Positions 42,148 through 51,598 of a DNA stretch of 64,000 nt are shown piece after piece; position 1 is the stretch's first letter; each line of letters opens with the position of its first letter. The notes beneath the pieces are model-generated. The model did no database searches, was not told the DNA's origin, and was given only the letters and a program-made list of their open reading frames with translations. This stretch comes from Nocardioides caeni (GTDB lineage: Bacteria; Actinomycetota; Actinomycetes; Propionibacteriales; Nocardioidaceae): positions 117,327-181,326 of the forward strand of contig NZ_STGW01000001.1 in the NCBI RefSeq assembly GCF_004912195.1, written 5' to 3'. The translations under genes were made by a program, and so were the position numbers.

Positions 42148-43371
42148 AGCAGCACCCAGTCCCTGTCCCGCGCCCAGGCCCGCCGGATCGCGCTGGCGGC
42201 CCAGGGCTTCCTCGACGCGCCGCACAGCACGCCGACGCTGCGGACCTTCGACCGCACGCTGGCGCGCACGGGCGTGCTGCAGGTCGACAGCGTCAACGTG
42301 CTGCAGCGGGCGCACTACATGCCGCTCTACTCCCGGATGGGTCCCTACGACGTCGACCTGCTCCGCCGCGCAGCCAGCGGGCGGCAGCGGCGGGTGGTCG
42401 AGTACTGGGCGCACGTCCAGGCCTTCATGCCCGTGGACCTGTGGCCGGCGATGAGGCACCGGATGGACCTCTACCGCTCCCAGCGCGGCAAGTGGTCGTT
42501 CGTCGCCGAGGACGACGAGCTCGAGAAGGCGTTGCTGTCCGAGATCGCCGAGCGGGGACCGAGCACGGCGCGGGAGCTCGATGACGGCCTGCCCCGCACC
42601 AAGGACCACTGGGGCTGGAACTGGTCACGCACCCGCCGGATGCTCGACTACCTCTTCACCGCCGGCGACCTCGCCATCGCGGGGCGCAACAGCCAGTTCG
42701 AGATCTGCTACGACCTGCCTGAGCGCGTCCTCCCGCGGGCGTACGTCGACGCGCCGGCCCTGTCCGTGCCCGACGCGCACCGCGAGCTGGTCCGGCGGGC
42801 GGCCCGCTCGCACGGCGTGGCCAGCGCGCAGTGTCTCGCCGACTACTACCGTCTGCGGGTCGGGGAGGCGCGGGTGGCGATCGAGGAGCTGGTGCAGTCC
42901 GGCGAGCTCGAGCCGGTCAGCGTCGAGGGCTGGCGCCGCCCGGCGTACCTCCACCGCGACGCGCGCGTGCCGCGGCGGGTCGGCGCCCGCACCCTGCTCA
43001 GCCCCTTCGACCCGGTGGTGTGGGAGCGCGATCGCGCCGAGGCGCTGTTCGACTTCTTCTACCGGATCGAGATCTACGTGCCGGCCGCGCAGCGGATCCA
43101 CGGCTACTACGTGCTGCCCTTCCTGTTGGGCGACCGGATCGTCGCCCGGGTCGACCTCAAGGCCGACCGGCGGTCCGGGACGCTGCTGGTGCCCGGTGCC
43201 TTCGCCGAGCCCCACGCGCCCGCCGACACGGCGGAGCAGCTGGCCGCCGAGCTGTGGCGCTTGGCGGGGTGGCTCGGTCTCGATCAGATCGTGGTGGGCG
43301 GCAAGGGTGACCTGGCGTCGGCGCTCACCGTCGAGGTGACGCAACGACCGGGATCCGATCAACCTGCTTGA
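42145..43371 (+). CDS. YcaQ/AlkX-family DNA glycosylase (winged-helix protein)
   Basis: A 408-residue member of the HTH_42 family. AlkZ and YcaQ/AlkX in this family open DNA interstrand cross-links. The catalytic QxD triplet is seen in VLQVDSVNV (Gln46-Val-Asp48), the form found in YcaQ/AlkX rather than the QxQ of AlkZ. The winged-helix repeats and the beta-barrel end (PFDPVVWERDRAEALFDF) are normal. The last codons (RPGSDQPA, stop) are read from a 43-bp palindromic repeat. Confidence 0.83.
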   Translation: MSSTQSLSRAQARRIALAAQGFLDAPHSTPTLRTFDRTLARTGVLQVDSVNVLQRAHYMPLYSRMGPYDVDLLRRAASGRQRRVVEYWAHVQAFMPVDLWPAMRHRMDLYRSQRGKWSFVAEDDELEKALLSEIAERGPSTARELDDGLPRTKDHWGWNWSRTRRMLDYLFTAGDLAIAGRNSQFEICYDLPERVLPRAYVDAPALSVPDAHRELVRRAARSHGVASAQCLADYYRLRVGEARVAIEELVQSGELEPVSVEGWRRPAYLHRDARVPRRVGARTLLSPFDPVVWERDRAEALFDFFYRIEIYVPAAQRIHGYYVLPFLLGDRIVARVDLKADRRSGTLLVPGAFAEPHAPADTAEQLAAELWRLAGWLGLDQIVVGGKGDLASALTVEVTQRPGSDQPA

Positions 43372-43387
43372 ACGGATCCCGGTCGAT
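43345..43387. repeat. 43-bp palindromic repeat, copy 1
   Basis: CGACCGGGATCCG and its complement (13-bp arms) around a 17-nt centre. It supplies the stop codons of both convergent neighbours, the YcaQ-like gene (43369-43371) and the DUF559 gene (43359-43361). Identical to copy 2 at 44435-44477. Confidence 0.9.
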
Positions 43388-44345
43388 CCGTCCGTGGACA
43401 GCTTGGGCAGAGTACCGGCGAGCCCTGCCAGCCACGCTGCTGGAGCAGGCGCCCGAGTTTCGCCGCGGTCGAGCAGCTCCGGTCGAACACCTGGCCGAAC
43501 CCGAGCCGTACGGTGTCTGCCCCGCCGAGGGCCGCGTCGAGGTCCCGCTCCAGGTCCCGGTCGCGATCGCGGGTCGTGTCGTGCCCGAGTCGTCCGTCGA
43601 GCTCGACGATCTGCTCCCAGGACGTCCCGGCGCCTCGGTAGACGACATCCCGAAAGAGACGACGTCCGCCGGCACGGCCGGCCACCTGACGAAGCCCCGA
43701 GGGGAGACCGTGCGGCCGCTCGACCCGGGTGAGATAGCCGTGCTCGAGGACGGAGCACGTGCCCTCGGCGACGTCCGTGAGCACACCGACCAGCAGCGCT
43801 CGCCGGCGGACCCGAGACATCGACTCCAGGGCGCGCAGCAGGCGAGCGGCTGTCGTCCGCCGGCTACCGCACGCGTCTGCGAGGATCGCGATGGCGTCGA
43901 GCTCGCGCGAGGCCCGCTCCGCGAGCTCGACGATCGCACTGTCATAGCGCTGGCGCGGCGGGCTCAGGTGGACCTGCACCGTCTCGTCGAAGCGGCGCGA
44001 CTCGCGGAACTCGACGCCCTCGCGACGATCCGGACCGTGGCCCCTTCGTACGACGACCTCGATCGGCCGTGCGTCGTCGTGGCGGTGGCGCCCGGGACCT
44101 TCGTGAGCCCTGACAGCCGACCACCCGGCGAGGGCTGCCGGCCAGCAGACCAGCACGGCCGCCCACGCCCGCTGGCGCCAGGTGAGGGGACCGGTGTGGT
44201 TGATGTAGACGCCCGGATGCACCGCGACCCACTCGCGTCGCCGCAGCTTGCGGGCGACGAAGGTGGGCGAGTGTCCACAGTCCAGCACCTGTCGGCGAGC
44301 GATGACGCCGTTCTGCCGCTCGAGGAGCTCGACGAGGGGATCCAT
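43359..44345 (-). CDS. AbiEi-like/DUF559 protein
   Basis: A 328-residue protein of a type common in actinobacteria. The N-terminus (PLVELLERQNGVIARRQVLD...VYINHTGPL) is an AbiEi-like winged helix as in type IV antitoxins. The C-terminus (QIVELDGRLGHDTTRDRDRDLERD, read in parts) is a DUF559 Vsr-like nuclease fold with Asp/Arg positions kept. The nucleotidyltransferase toxin partner normally found with AbiEi is absent. ATG 44345 starts the conserved domain. Its last residues (RPGSVQAG) come from the palindromic repeat, and an identical repeat lies upstream of its start. Confidence 0.72.
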   Translation of the reverse strand: MDPLVELLERQNGVIARRQVLDCGHSPTFVARKLRRREWVAVHPGVYINHTGPLTWRQRAWAAVLVCWPAALAGWSAVRAHEGPGRHRHDDARPIEVVVRRGHGPDRREGVEFRESRRFDETVQVHLSPPRQRYDSAIVELAERASRELDAIAILADACGSRRTTAARLLRALESMSRVRRRALLVGVLTDVAEGTCSVLEHGYLTRVERPHGLPSGLRQVAGRAGGRRLFRDVVYRGAGTSWEQIVELDGRLGHDTTRDRDRDLERDLDAALGGADTVRLGFGQVFDRSCSTAAKLGRLLQQRGWQGSPVLCPSCPRTDRPGSVQAG

Positions 44346-44434
44346 GGGCCGGGTGTCTCCGGCGTGCTCGAACCCCACACCCCGCGCCTCTCGACCTGTG
44401 GAGGAGAGCGTCGAGCGCGTGCATGACGCGACAT

Positions 44435-44477
44435 CGACCGGGATCCGATCAACCTGCTTGAACGGATCCCGGTCGAT
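44435..44477. repeat. 43-bp palindromic repeat, copy 2
   Basis: Base-for-base identical to 43345-43387; here the arms extend to 15 bp (ATCGACCGGGATCCG). It lies between the DUF559 gene start and the end of the aldehyde dehydrogenase gene. Confidence 0.9.
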
Positions 44478-44492
44478 GTGACGCGGGGAGGA

Positions 44493-46109
44493 TCAGCGGA
44501 CGCGGAGCTTGCGGAGCAGCTTGAGCTGGGCGTTGCCGATGCCGACGAACTTGTCGAGCGCCATCGACGCCGGGGGACCGAGCGGGACCAGTCGCTGCGT
44601 GGCGACCGTCTGCGACTCGGTGTACTTCCGCATGCCCTCGGCTCCGTGGCGACGGCCCAGGCCGCTGTCGCCCATGCCGCCCATGCCCGCCTCGATCGAG
44701 CCGGCCGCGGCGGCCGCCCCGTCGTTGATGTTGACCGAGCCGGCGCGGACCTGGCCTGCCATCCGCTCGGCCTCGCCGGTGTTGCGCGACCAGATGCTCG
44801 ATGAGAGGCCGTAGCTGCCCTCGTTGGCCTTGGCGACGGCCTCGTTGTCCGAGGTCACCTTGTAGAGCGAGATGACCGGACCGAAGGTCTCCTCCAGGCA
44901 CACGGGCATGTCGGCGGTGACGCCCTCCAGGATCGTCGGCTCGTACATCAGGGGGCCGAGGTCCGGCCGGGCCTTGCCGCCGGCGAGGACCGTGGCGCCC
45001 GCCGCGACCGCGCTCGCGACGTGCTGCGAGACCGTCTCCAGCTGGGCGGGAGAGGCGAGCGAGCCGACCTCGACCGAGTAGTCGTAGGTCTGGCCCAGCC
45101 CGAGCGCCGTGGTCGCGGCGACGAGCGCCTCCTTGAAGGCGTCGTAGACACCCTCGTGGACGATCACGCGCTCGATGTGGATGCACATCTGACCGGTGTT
45201 GGCGAACGCTGCTGCCACGCAGCCGGCCGCTGCCTTCGCGACGTCGGCGTCCTCGCGGACGATGAGCGGGTTCTTGCCGCCGAGCTCCAGGGACGCGGCG
45301 ATGAGGCGCTCGCCGGCCTTCCGGCCCACCGTGCGTCCCGTGCCGGTCGAGCCGGTGAAGCAGATGTGGTCGACGCCGACACCACCCTCGGGCGATCCGA
45401 TCAACGCGTCACCGATCACGGACCCGGGGCCGACGACGATGTGCCACAGATCCTTCGGGAGCCCGGCCTCGTCCATGAGCTCGCGGGCCCACAGCAGCGT
45501 GAGCGGGGTCTGTGAGTCCGCCTTGCTGACCACGCCGTTGCCGGCGAGCAGGGCGGGGATCACGTCGCCCACCGCGAGGTAGAGCGGGTAGTTCCAGGGC
45601 GAGATCATTCCGATGACGCCCTTGGGGACCCGCACCTCGCGCACCTTCGTCAGTCCGGGCATCGCGCCGCGGACCTTGTTGTCGACGAGGTAGCGGTGGC
45701 CGTGGCGCGAGTAGTGCCGGGCGATCGTCGCGACCTGGAGGATCTCCTGCCACGCGCTGAAGCGGGCCTTGCCCATCTCCCACTGGATGAGGTCGATGAC
45801 CTCGTCCTGCCGCTCCACCAGCAGGTCGTGGAAGCGGAGCATGACGTCGGCCTTGGCGCCGTGGGGGACCAGGGCCCAGGCCGCCTGCGCGCCACGGGCC
45901 GTGGTGATCGCCGCGGCCACGTCGTCGGCGCTGGAGACCGGTACGTCGGCGATCGGCTGGCCGTCGTACGGCGCGGTCGCGGTGATCGTCGTGCCCGCCC
46001 CGCCTGCCTCGCGAGCCACCCAGCGGCACCATGAGGCGAGACGCTCCTCGCTCACCCAGGACGGGCGGGCCGTGGCGGTCGTGGCGGGGCTGTCTGCAGT
46101 GGTCGTCAT
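44493..46109 (-). CDS. Succinate-semialdehyde-type aldehyde dehydrogenase
   Basis: A 538-residue NAD(P)-dependent aldehyde dehydrogenase. Key features are SPWNYPLYLAVGDVIPALLAGN (substrate and cofactor loop), GSTGTGRTVG, the catalytic Glu in LELGGKNP and the catalytic Cys in NTGQMCIHIER. It resembles the succinic-semialdehyde dehydrogenases of actinobacteria, but aldehyde specificity cannot be read from sequence. It follows mceF by 96 nt on the same strand and might share its transcript. GGAGA precedes the ATG. Confidence 0.85.
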   Translation of the reverse strand: MTTTADSPATTATARPSWVSEERLASWCRWVAREAGGAGTTITATAPYDGQPIADVPVSSADDVAAAITTARGAQAAWALVPHGAKADVMLRFHDLLVERQDEVIDLIQWEMGKARFSAWQEILQVATIARHYSRHGHRYLVDNKVRGAMPGLTKVREVRVPKGVIGMISPWNYPLYLAVGDVIPALLAGNGVVSKADSQTPLTLLWARELMDEAGLPKDLWHIVVGPGSVIGDALIGSPEGGVGVDHICFTGSTGTGRTVGRKAGERLIAASLELGGKNPLIVREDADVAKAAAGCVAAAFANTGQMCIHIERVIVHEGVYDAFKEALVAATTALGLGQTYDYSVEVGSLASPAQLETVSQHVASAVAAGATVLAGGKARPDLGPLMYEPTILEGVTADMPVCLEETFGPVISLYKVTSDNEAVAKANEGSYGLSSSIWSRNTGEAERMAGQVRAGSVNINDGAAAAAGSIEAGMGGMGDSGLGRRHGAEGMRKYTESQTVATQRLVPLGPPASMALDKFVGIGNAQLKLLRKLRVR

Positions 46110-46205
46110 CGAAGTCTCCGTGCGGTGGGTGATCGGGCGGAAGGGCAGGCACCGCCGGCGGCGCGCGATCCCCCAGAAGGCGGACCGCCGACGGTGGTCA
46201 GGGGG

Positions 46206-47390
46206 TCACTGGCGAGGAACGTTGCCGGAGCCACGCCCCTGCGTGCCGGCGGGCGGGTCGACACAGTGGACGTCGGTCACCGGCTCGCGGTAGGAGGTGT
46301 CCTGGATGTCGCGCTGGACCGAGCGGTCGTAGACGCAGTTCTTGAGGACGCGCGGGACCAGCAGGACGCGTCCGCTGCCGTCTCGGGTCGAGCCGGCCAT
46401 GACGTCCGCCTGCATCGGCACCCAGTCGAGCCAGTGCTGGAGGCCGCGGAGGTGGCCGGCGGCCATCTCCGTCAGCGGCACGCCGTCGCGCAGCAGGCGC
46501 CGAACCTGCGGCGACAGCGACCGCCACCAGCGGTCGAGGCGGGGGAGCAGGTCGAGTGAGGTGGTGACGGTCCGTCGGATGTCCGGGGTGGCCTCGGCCA
46601 GCGCGGCAGCGATCGCCTCGAGGTCGGCGGCCGCGTTGCGGATCTCCGGACCGAGGTCGCTGACGGTCCTCAGGGGGACGGCTGCAGTCTCGACGAGCTC
46701 GGTGAGCGTCGGCTCGAGGCGGCGGAGCATCGCGAAGGCGGTCTCCATCTCGATGGCCAGCGCCCGCAGGTCGACGTCCTCGTCGTTGTTGCCGAAGATC
46801 ACGGCCGTCTCGTCGGAGATCGTGCGGATGTCGTCGACGTCGAGGCTGCCCATCAGGGACTGGGCGTGTGCGAGCACGTCGGGCACGTTGACCGGGACGC
46901 TGAGCTCCGAGACGGGCACCGTGGATCCAGCGGTCAGGAAGGGGCCCTCGTCGGTGCGTGGCCGGACGTCGAGGTACTGCTCGCCGACGGCGGAGAGGTT
47001 GCGCACCTCCATCGCGCTGTCGACGGGGATCTCGATGTCGGACTCGATCTCGATCTCGGCGATCGCGCCGACCCCGGGCTCGTCGCTCAACCGGACCTCG
47101 AGGACCTCGCCGATCCGCTGGCCCCGGTAGGTGACGACCGAGCCCTCGTGCAGGCCCGCCGCCTGCGGCAGCTCCACCTGGAGGCGGTAGGGGTCGCGGA
47201 AGAGGGAGCCGCCGACCACGGTGTCGGTGACGTAGAGGACGCCGCCGATCAGGATCAGCAGGATCAGCACCTGGGCGGTGTGGATGCGCCGTCGCACTGC
47301 ACGGGCTCCGGCGTGTGCCTGTCCGGCGGCCGCGCGAGCGTCCGCCTGGACCTGGCTGATCTCCTCTGCACTGTGCGGTGTCGTGCTCAT
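46206..47390 (-). CDS. MCE-family protein, MceF position
   Basis: A 394-residue substrate-binding subunit of a Mce lipid importer, last of six. One N-terminal membrane helix (about 40-62) precedes the MCE domain (about 70-150: YRLQVELPQAAGLHEGSVVTYRGQRIGEV). A long helical part (about 160-340) should form the periplasmic tunnel, and a Cys-containing tail ends the protein. The ATG overlaps the mceE stop by 4 nt. Confidence 0.88.
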   Translation of the reverse strand: MSTTPHSAEEISQVQADARAAAGQAHAGARAVRRRIHTAQVLILLILIGGVLYVTDTVVGGSLFRDPYRLQVELPQAAGLHEGSVVTYRGQRIGEVLEVRLSDEPGVGAIAEIEIESDIEIPVDSAMEVRNLSAVGEQYLDVRPRTDEGPFLTAGSTVPVSELSVPVNVPDVLAHAQSLMGSLDVDDIRTISDETAVIFGNNDEDVDLRALAIEMETAFAMLRRLEPTLTELVETAAVPLRTVSDLGPEIRNAAADLEAIAAALAEATPDIRRTVTTSLDLLPRLDRWWRSLSPQVRRLLRDGVPLTEMAAGHLRGLQHWLDWVPMQADVMAGSTRDGSGRVLLVPRVLKNCVYDRSVQRDIQDTSYREPVTDVHCVDPPAGTQGRGSGNVPRQ

Positions 47391-48418
47391 CGCCCGCCTC
47401 CGTCCGGGATGGCGGCGGTCTCGTCGTTGACGAAGTGCGCGAGGGCCTCGGGGTCGAGGAGGAAGGTCAGGTCGAAGTTGGCGTAGTCACCCGGAGCGGC
47501 CTCGTCACTGCCGCCGGCGAAGGCGATCAGGCCCTGCATGACGCCGTCGATGTTGGCGCGCTCGTCGAGCAGTGTCTTCAGCACCGGGCGCATGTCCTTC
47601 AGCTGTCCGATCAGATCCTCGCGGACCGCCTTCGTGAGTGGGGTCGCGACGGCGTCGAACCGGCTCAGGGACTCCATGGCCGTCACCAGGTCGGCGCGTT
47701 GGGCGTCGAAGCTCGTGACGAGGTCGGTCAGGTCCGTCAAGGAGCGGGTGATGTCGGGCAGGTCGCCGGCGAGCCGGGTCGTGAGGCGGTCGAGCGCGGC
47801 CGTCAGTCGGTCGACCCGCGGGAACTGCCCGTTGAGGTCGGTCACCGCGGTGTCGAGGCGGGTCAGGAGCAGGCGGACGTCGTCGGCGTTGCCCGTCAGG
47901 GCGAGGTTGAGCTGCTTGATGATGGTCGAGATGTCGCCGAAGCTGCCGCCCGTCACGACCGTCGACAGCGCGCTGAGGAGATCGGTGACGTCGGGCGCCG
48001 ACCCGGTCGCGGCCGCCGGCAGGATGTCGCCCTCGGCGAGCACTTCTCCCTTGTCCCCGGGGAAGAGCTGCACGAACGCGGTGCCCATCGGCGAGGTCAG
48101 CCGGATCTCGGCCCGGGAGGTGTCGCGGAGCTCGACGGAGGTCGACAGCGCCAGCTCGACCTCGGCCACGTAGTCGCCCGGGTCCACGCTCGTGACCTGC
48201 CCGACCGTGGCGCCGTCCAGCTTCACCGGAGCGTCCACCGGCAGGTTCAGCGCGTCCTCGAACTCGATCGTCACGGAGTACGTCGGACCGTCGACGAGCG
48301 ACGGCAGCGGGACGTCCTCGAGGCTGAGCCCGCAGCCGGTGGACATCGCGGCGACGCCGATCGCGCCGGCGATGGCGGCGGTCGCCCGGCGTAGGGTCCC
48401 GGAGAGGATGCCGGTCAC
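47387..48418 (-). CDS. MCE-family lipoprotein, MceE position
   Basis: A 343-residue MCE protein carried as a lipoprotein: the signal peptide ends STGC (Cys about 28), as expected of the fifth mce gene (LprK type). MCE domain about 45-125 (YSVTIEFEDALNLPVDAPVKLDGATVGQV), then helical repeats. GTG 48418 overlaps the mceD stop (GTGA) and immediately precedes the signal peptide. Confidence 0.88.
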   Translation of the reverse strand: MTGILSGTLRRATAAIAGAIGVAAMSTGCGLSLEDVPLPSLVDGPTYSVTIEFEDALNLPVDAPVKLDGATVGQVTSVDPGDYVAEVELALSTSVELRDTSRAEIRLTSPMGTAFVQLFPGDKGEVLAEGDILPAAATGSAPDVTDLLSALSTVVTGGSFGDISTIIKQLNLALTGNADDVRLLLTRLDTAVTDLNGQFPRVDRLTAALDRLTTRLAGDLPDITRSLTDLTDLVTSFDAQRADLVTAMESLSRFDAVATPLTKAVREDLIGQLKDMRPVLKTLLDERANIDGVMQGLIAFAGGSDEAAPGDYANFDLTFLLDPEALAHFVNDETAAIPDGGGR

Positions 48419-49551
48419 GGAAGGCCTCCCGGGATCGCGTCGTAGAGCCCGTCGAGGATCCCGTCGAGGGCGCCCGTGCCGGAGGAGTTGAACAGCAGGC
48501 CGCACAGTGCGCTGCCGGCCTCGCCGGCCAGCGCCTGGGCGAAGACCTGGCAGGTGTGGTCGCGGAAGGCCGCGGCGAAGGGACCGACGGCGAAGGAGAA
48601 CTGGACCCGCAGACGGCCCAGGTCCCAGTCGTAGGCCCGCGCGAAGTTCTCGGCCATCGTCGGCATCACGTCGAACGCCTCGGCGAGTGAGTCCTGGTGG
48701 GCACGCACGACGCCCACCACGTCGTTGAGGCCCTTGAGGTCGGCGGTGAGGACGTCGGCGTTGTCGCGCAGGAAGTCGTCGGCCAGCGCGGTCAGGTCGT
48801 CGAGGCCCTCGAGCGCCGCGACGAGCTCGTCGCGCTGGTCGCCGAGCACGGCGGTCGTCGCCGCGGCGTCGCGGGTGAAGGAGCGGATCGTCCGGTCCCG
48901 TTGCGCCAGTGCCTGGGTGAGCTCGAGGAGGTTGTCGGTGACCGCGGTGAGGTCGGCGTCCTTGGTGTTGATCATCGCCAGTGCGTCCTGGCTCTCGGCG
49001 AGGGCTCGCCGCAGATGCGGACCGTTGCCCTCGAGCGCCCGGGCAGTGCTCTGGAGCGCATCGCCGATGCCCTTGCGCCCGCTGCCCTCGGCGCCCGTGT
49101 CGAGGGCCACGACGAGGTCGTCGATCGCCTTGGCGATCTCGTCGACGGTCGCGGGGGAGCGGGTGTGGTCGGCGTCGATGTGGTCACCGTCGGCCAGGGT
49201 GGGGCCGTCGGTGTAGGCCGGGCCCAGCTCGATGAAGCGGTCGGTGACGAGGGAGCCCTGGAGGATCTCCGCTGCGGCCTCCTCGGGGATCTGGGTGCTC
49301 TCGTCGAGATGCATGACGACCCGCATCGAGGTGCCGTGGGGCTCGACCTCCACGATCTCGCCGATGGTCACGCCGAGGTAGGTCACGTCGTTGCCGACGT
49401 AGACACCGGTGGTGTCGACGAACTCCGCGGTGACCACCATGGCGTCCTCGTCGTCGCCGCCGAGCCATCCGAGCAGGCGGACGCCCGAGACCGCCATGGC
49501 GAGGACGACCAGGCCGATGGCGCCGGCCAGGATTCTGTTGCGCGTCGTCAT
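48415..49551 (-). CDS. MCE-family protein, MceD position
   Basis: A 378-residue MCE protein with an N-terminal helix (about 7-27), MCE domain (about 38-115: VTAEFVDTTGVYVGNDVTYLGVTIGEI) and a long helical region ending in a Cys-containing segment. ATG 49551 overlaps the mceC stop. The frame stays open far upstream inside mceC, but that part is antisense-like composition and is not counted. Confidence 0.87.
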   Translation of the reverse strand: MTTRNRILAGAIGLVVLAMAVSGVRLLGWLGGDDEDAMVVTAEFVDTTGVYVGNDVTYLGVTIGEIVEVEPHGTSMRVVMHLDESTQIPEEAAAEILQGSLVTDRFIELGPAYTDGPTLADGDHIDADHTRSPATVDEIAKAIDDLVVALDTGAEGSGRKGIGDALQSTARALEGNGPHLRRALAESQDALAMINTKDADLTAVTDNLLELTQALAQRDRTIRSFTRDAAATTAVLGDQRDELVAALEGLDDLTALADDFLRDNADVLTADLKGLNDVVGVVRAHQDSLAEAFDVMPTMAENFARAYDWDLGRLRVQFSFAVGPFAAAFRDHTCQVFAQALAGEAGSALCGLLFNSSGTGALDGILDGLYDAIPGGLP

Positions 49552-50543
49552 CGGCAGTCCTCCGTGACGACGATGGTGCAGACGAGGTCGTCGGGGAAGA
49601 TCGCCCACGGTGCGTTGACGCCGAGCCACGGTCCGTCGCCGGTCGCGTTGGTGAAGACACGCATCGTCGGGCCGGCCAGGCGCATGGTCTCCTCGAGGTC
49701 TGCCTTGTTGTCCTGCAGGACCTTCACGACCTTCCTCAGGTCCCGCAGGGCGGGCTGCAGCGGCGGAGCGGTCGTGCGGACGAGGCTCGTCATGCCCGTG
49801 ACGAAGCGTTCGGCATCGACGAGCAGTGCGCGCAGGGTGTCGCGCCGCTCGCGGACCATCGCCATCACGGTGGCACCGTTGGCCATGACCTTGTCGAGCT
49901 GGTCGGTCTGGTCGATGACGAGGTCGGTCACCGCCCGGGTGGAGGCGAGGAGGTCGTCGATCTGCTGCTCGCGCTCGACGGCGATGGCCGACACTCCGGC
50001 GATGCCGTCCAGCGCGTCCCGCAGCTCGGTCGGCGCCACGGCGAGGTCGGTCGCCAGGACGTCGACTGCCTGCTGGACCTTCGCCAGGTCGATGGCCTCG
50101 ACCTGGGGCGTGGTCTCCAGCCAGAACCGCTCGATGGTGTAGCTGTCGCGGGCCTGCTCCACCGCGATCGTGTCGCCGTCGGCGAGCGGATCTCCGGCGC
50201 CGGGGGCCAGAGCGAGGAAGCGCTGGCCGAGGATCGAGAGCAGCTTGACCTCGACGGAGCTGCCCCCGGTGAGCCCCAGCTCCTCGGGCGACTGGTCGAG
50301 GGTGAAGGCGACGTCGACCTGGTCCTTGGTGGCCTCGACAGCCGTGACCTTGCCGACCTTGAGCCCGGCGACCCGTACGTCGTCTCCGGGCTCGATGCCC
50401 GCAGCGTGGCGCAGCCGTGCGTGGTACTCCGCGTCCCCGCCGAGCGAACGCAGGCCGATGACGAGCAGGCCGACGACGAGCAGGCCGACGATGAGCCGCA
50501 GTGGCCAGCCGAGCCGCCGCCAAGTGTCACCCATGGTCCCCAT
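49548..50543 (-). CDS. MCE-family protein, MceC position
   Basis: A 331-residue MCE protein. Membrane helix about 16-33, MCE domain about 38-115 (YHARLRHAAGIEPGDDVRVAGLKVGKVT; ILGQRFLALAPG), helical tail. ATG 50543 overlaps the mceB stop (ATGA), with GAGG about 10 nt before it; a second ATG lies 9 nt further in. Confidence 0.87.
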   Translation of the reverse strand: MGTMGDTWRRLGWPLRLIVGLLVVGLLVIGLRSLGGDAEYHARLRHAAGIEPGDDVRVAGLKVGKVTAVEATKDQVDVAFTLDQSPEELGLTGGSSVEVKLLSILGQRFLALAPGAGDPLADGDTIAVEQARDSYTIERFWLETTPQVEAIDLAKVQQAVDVLATDLAVAPTELRDALDGIAGVSAIAVEREQQIDDLLASTRAVTDLVIDQTDQLDKVMANGATVMAMVRERRDTLRALLVDAERFVTGMTSLVRTTAPPLQPALRDLRKVVKVLQDNKADLEETMRLAGPTMRVFTNATGDGPWLGVNAPWAIFPDDLVCTIVVTEDCR

Positions 50544-51598
50544 CACCGACACCTCTTCGAGTGCTTGTCGCCGGCGACGCCGAGGTCGATCCCGAGCGGC
50601 ACGCCCTTCACGCGGGCGATGTTCGTGCAGACGTAGACGTTGAGGTAGCTGCCGTAGCCGAGCGTGCGGAGATAGACCTTGAGCTGCTGGGGCAGGGCAG
50701 CACCGGTGTCGGCGAGCAGGTCGGCGCGGGTCGCGAGATAGCGGAACCATGCCTGGCTCTGGGCCGTGACGGCCTGCACCTCGGGCGCCGCCTCGCCGAC
50801 GATGTCGGCGGTGGTGTCGGTCAGCCGCGCGATCGAGTCCAGGCTGGTGGCGATGCGGTCACGGTCGTTGGCCAGGCCCTCGGTGAGGGAGGCCAGACCG
50901 TCGACCATCGCCGTGACCTCGGCGCGGTGTTCGTTGGTGGTGTCGAGCACGAGGGTGACGTTGTCGACGACGCGGGCGAAGACGTCCTCGCGGTCGACCA
51001 GGCCCGACGTCAGGTCGGCCGTCTGCCGGAGCAGGTGGTCGAGAGTGGGGCCCTGCCCCTGCAGGACCTGCACGATGTTGGTCGCGAGTTCGTTGACGTC
51101 GCTGGGCCTCAGCAGGTCGAAGATCGGCTGGAACGCGTTGAACATCGCGGTCAGGTCCAGCGCAGTGCGGGTGCGCGCGAGCGGCACCTCGGCGCCGTCC
51201 TCGAGAGCACCTGCCTCCTGGGTGCGGTCCGGTCGCGTGATCGCGACGTAGCGCTGACCCATCAGGTTGAGGTAGTCGATCGAGGCGATGATGTCGTCGT
51301 GCAGCCCCTGGTTGCCGTCGATGTTCATCGTCACGATGGCCAGGCCCTGGTCGTCGCCGGTGCCGACCCGGGTCTCGGCGACCCGGCCGATGCGGACGCC
51401 GGCCATCCGCACGTCGTCGCCCGGGCGGAGTCCCGTGGCGTCGCGGAAGACCGCGGTGACGGCGATCGTGTCGCCGCGCTGTGCGCGCGACAGGGTGCCG
51501 GCGACCATCGAGGTCAGCACCACCGCGACCAGGGCGAAGACGGCGACACCGATCACCGCACCCTTGTTGCGGGCCAGCTCGCTCAGCTGACGGCTCAT
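50543..51598 (-). CDS. MCE-family protein, MceB position
   Basis: A 351-residue MCE protein. N-terminal helix (about 14-35), MCE domain (about 43-130: VTAVFRDATGLRPGDDVRMAGVRIGRV; NLMGQRYVAI), then helices and the Cys tail typical of MceB (NVYVCTNIARVKGVPLGIDL). ATG 51598 overlaps the mceA stop. Confidence 0.88.
   Translation of the reverse strand: MSRQLSELARNKGAVIGVAVFALVAVVLTSMVAGTLSRAQRGDTIAVTAVFRDATGLRPGDDVRMAGVRIGRVAETRVGTGDDQGLAIVTMNIDGNQGLHDDIIASIDYLNLMGQRYVAITRPDRTQEAGALEDGAEVPLARTRTALDLTAMFNAFQPIFDLLRPSDVNELATNIVQVLQGQGPTLDHLLRQTADLTSGLVDREDVFARVVDNVTLVLDTTNEHRAEVTAMVDGLASLTEGLANDRDRIATSLDSIARLTDTTADIVGEAAPEVQAVTAQSQAWFRYLATRADLLADTGAALPQQLKVYLRTLGYGSYLNVYVCTNIARVKGVPLGIDLGVAGDKHSKRCR

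Noticed and set aside
43359-44345. A complete AbiE toxin-antitoxin pair
   Set aside because: Only the AbiEi/DUF559 type gene is present; the neighbouring genes are a DNA glycosylase and an aldehyde dehydrogenase, not a nucleotidyltransferase toxin.
49552-50523. N-terminal extension of the MceD frame
   Set aside because: It overlaps mceC in another frame and is Arg/Pro/His-rich; the membrane helix and MCE domain start after ATG 49551.
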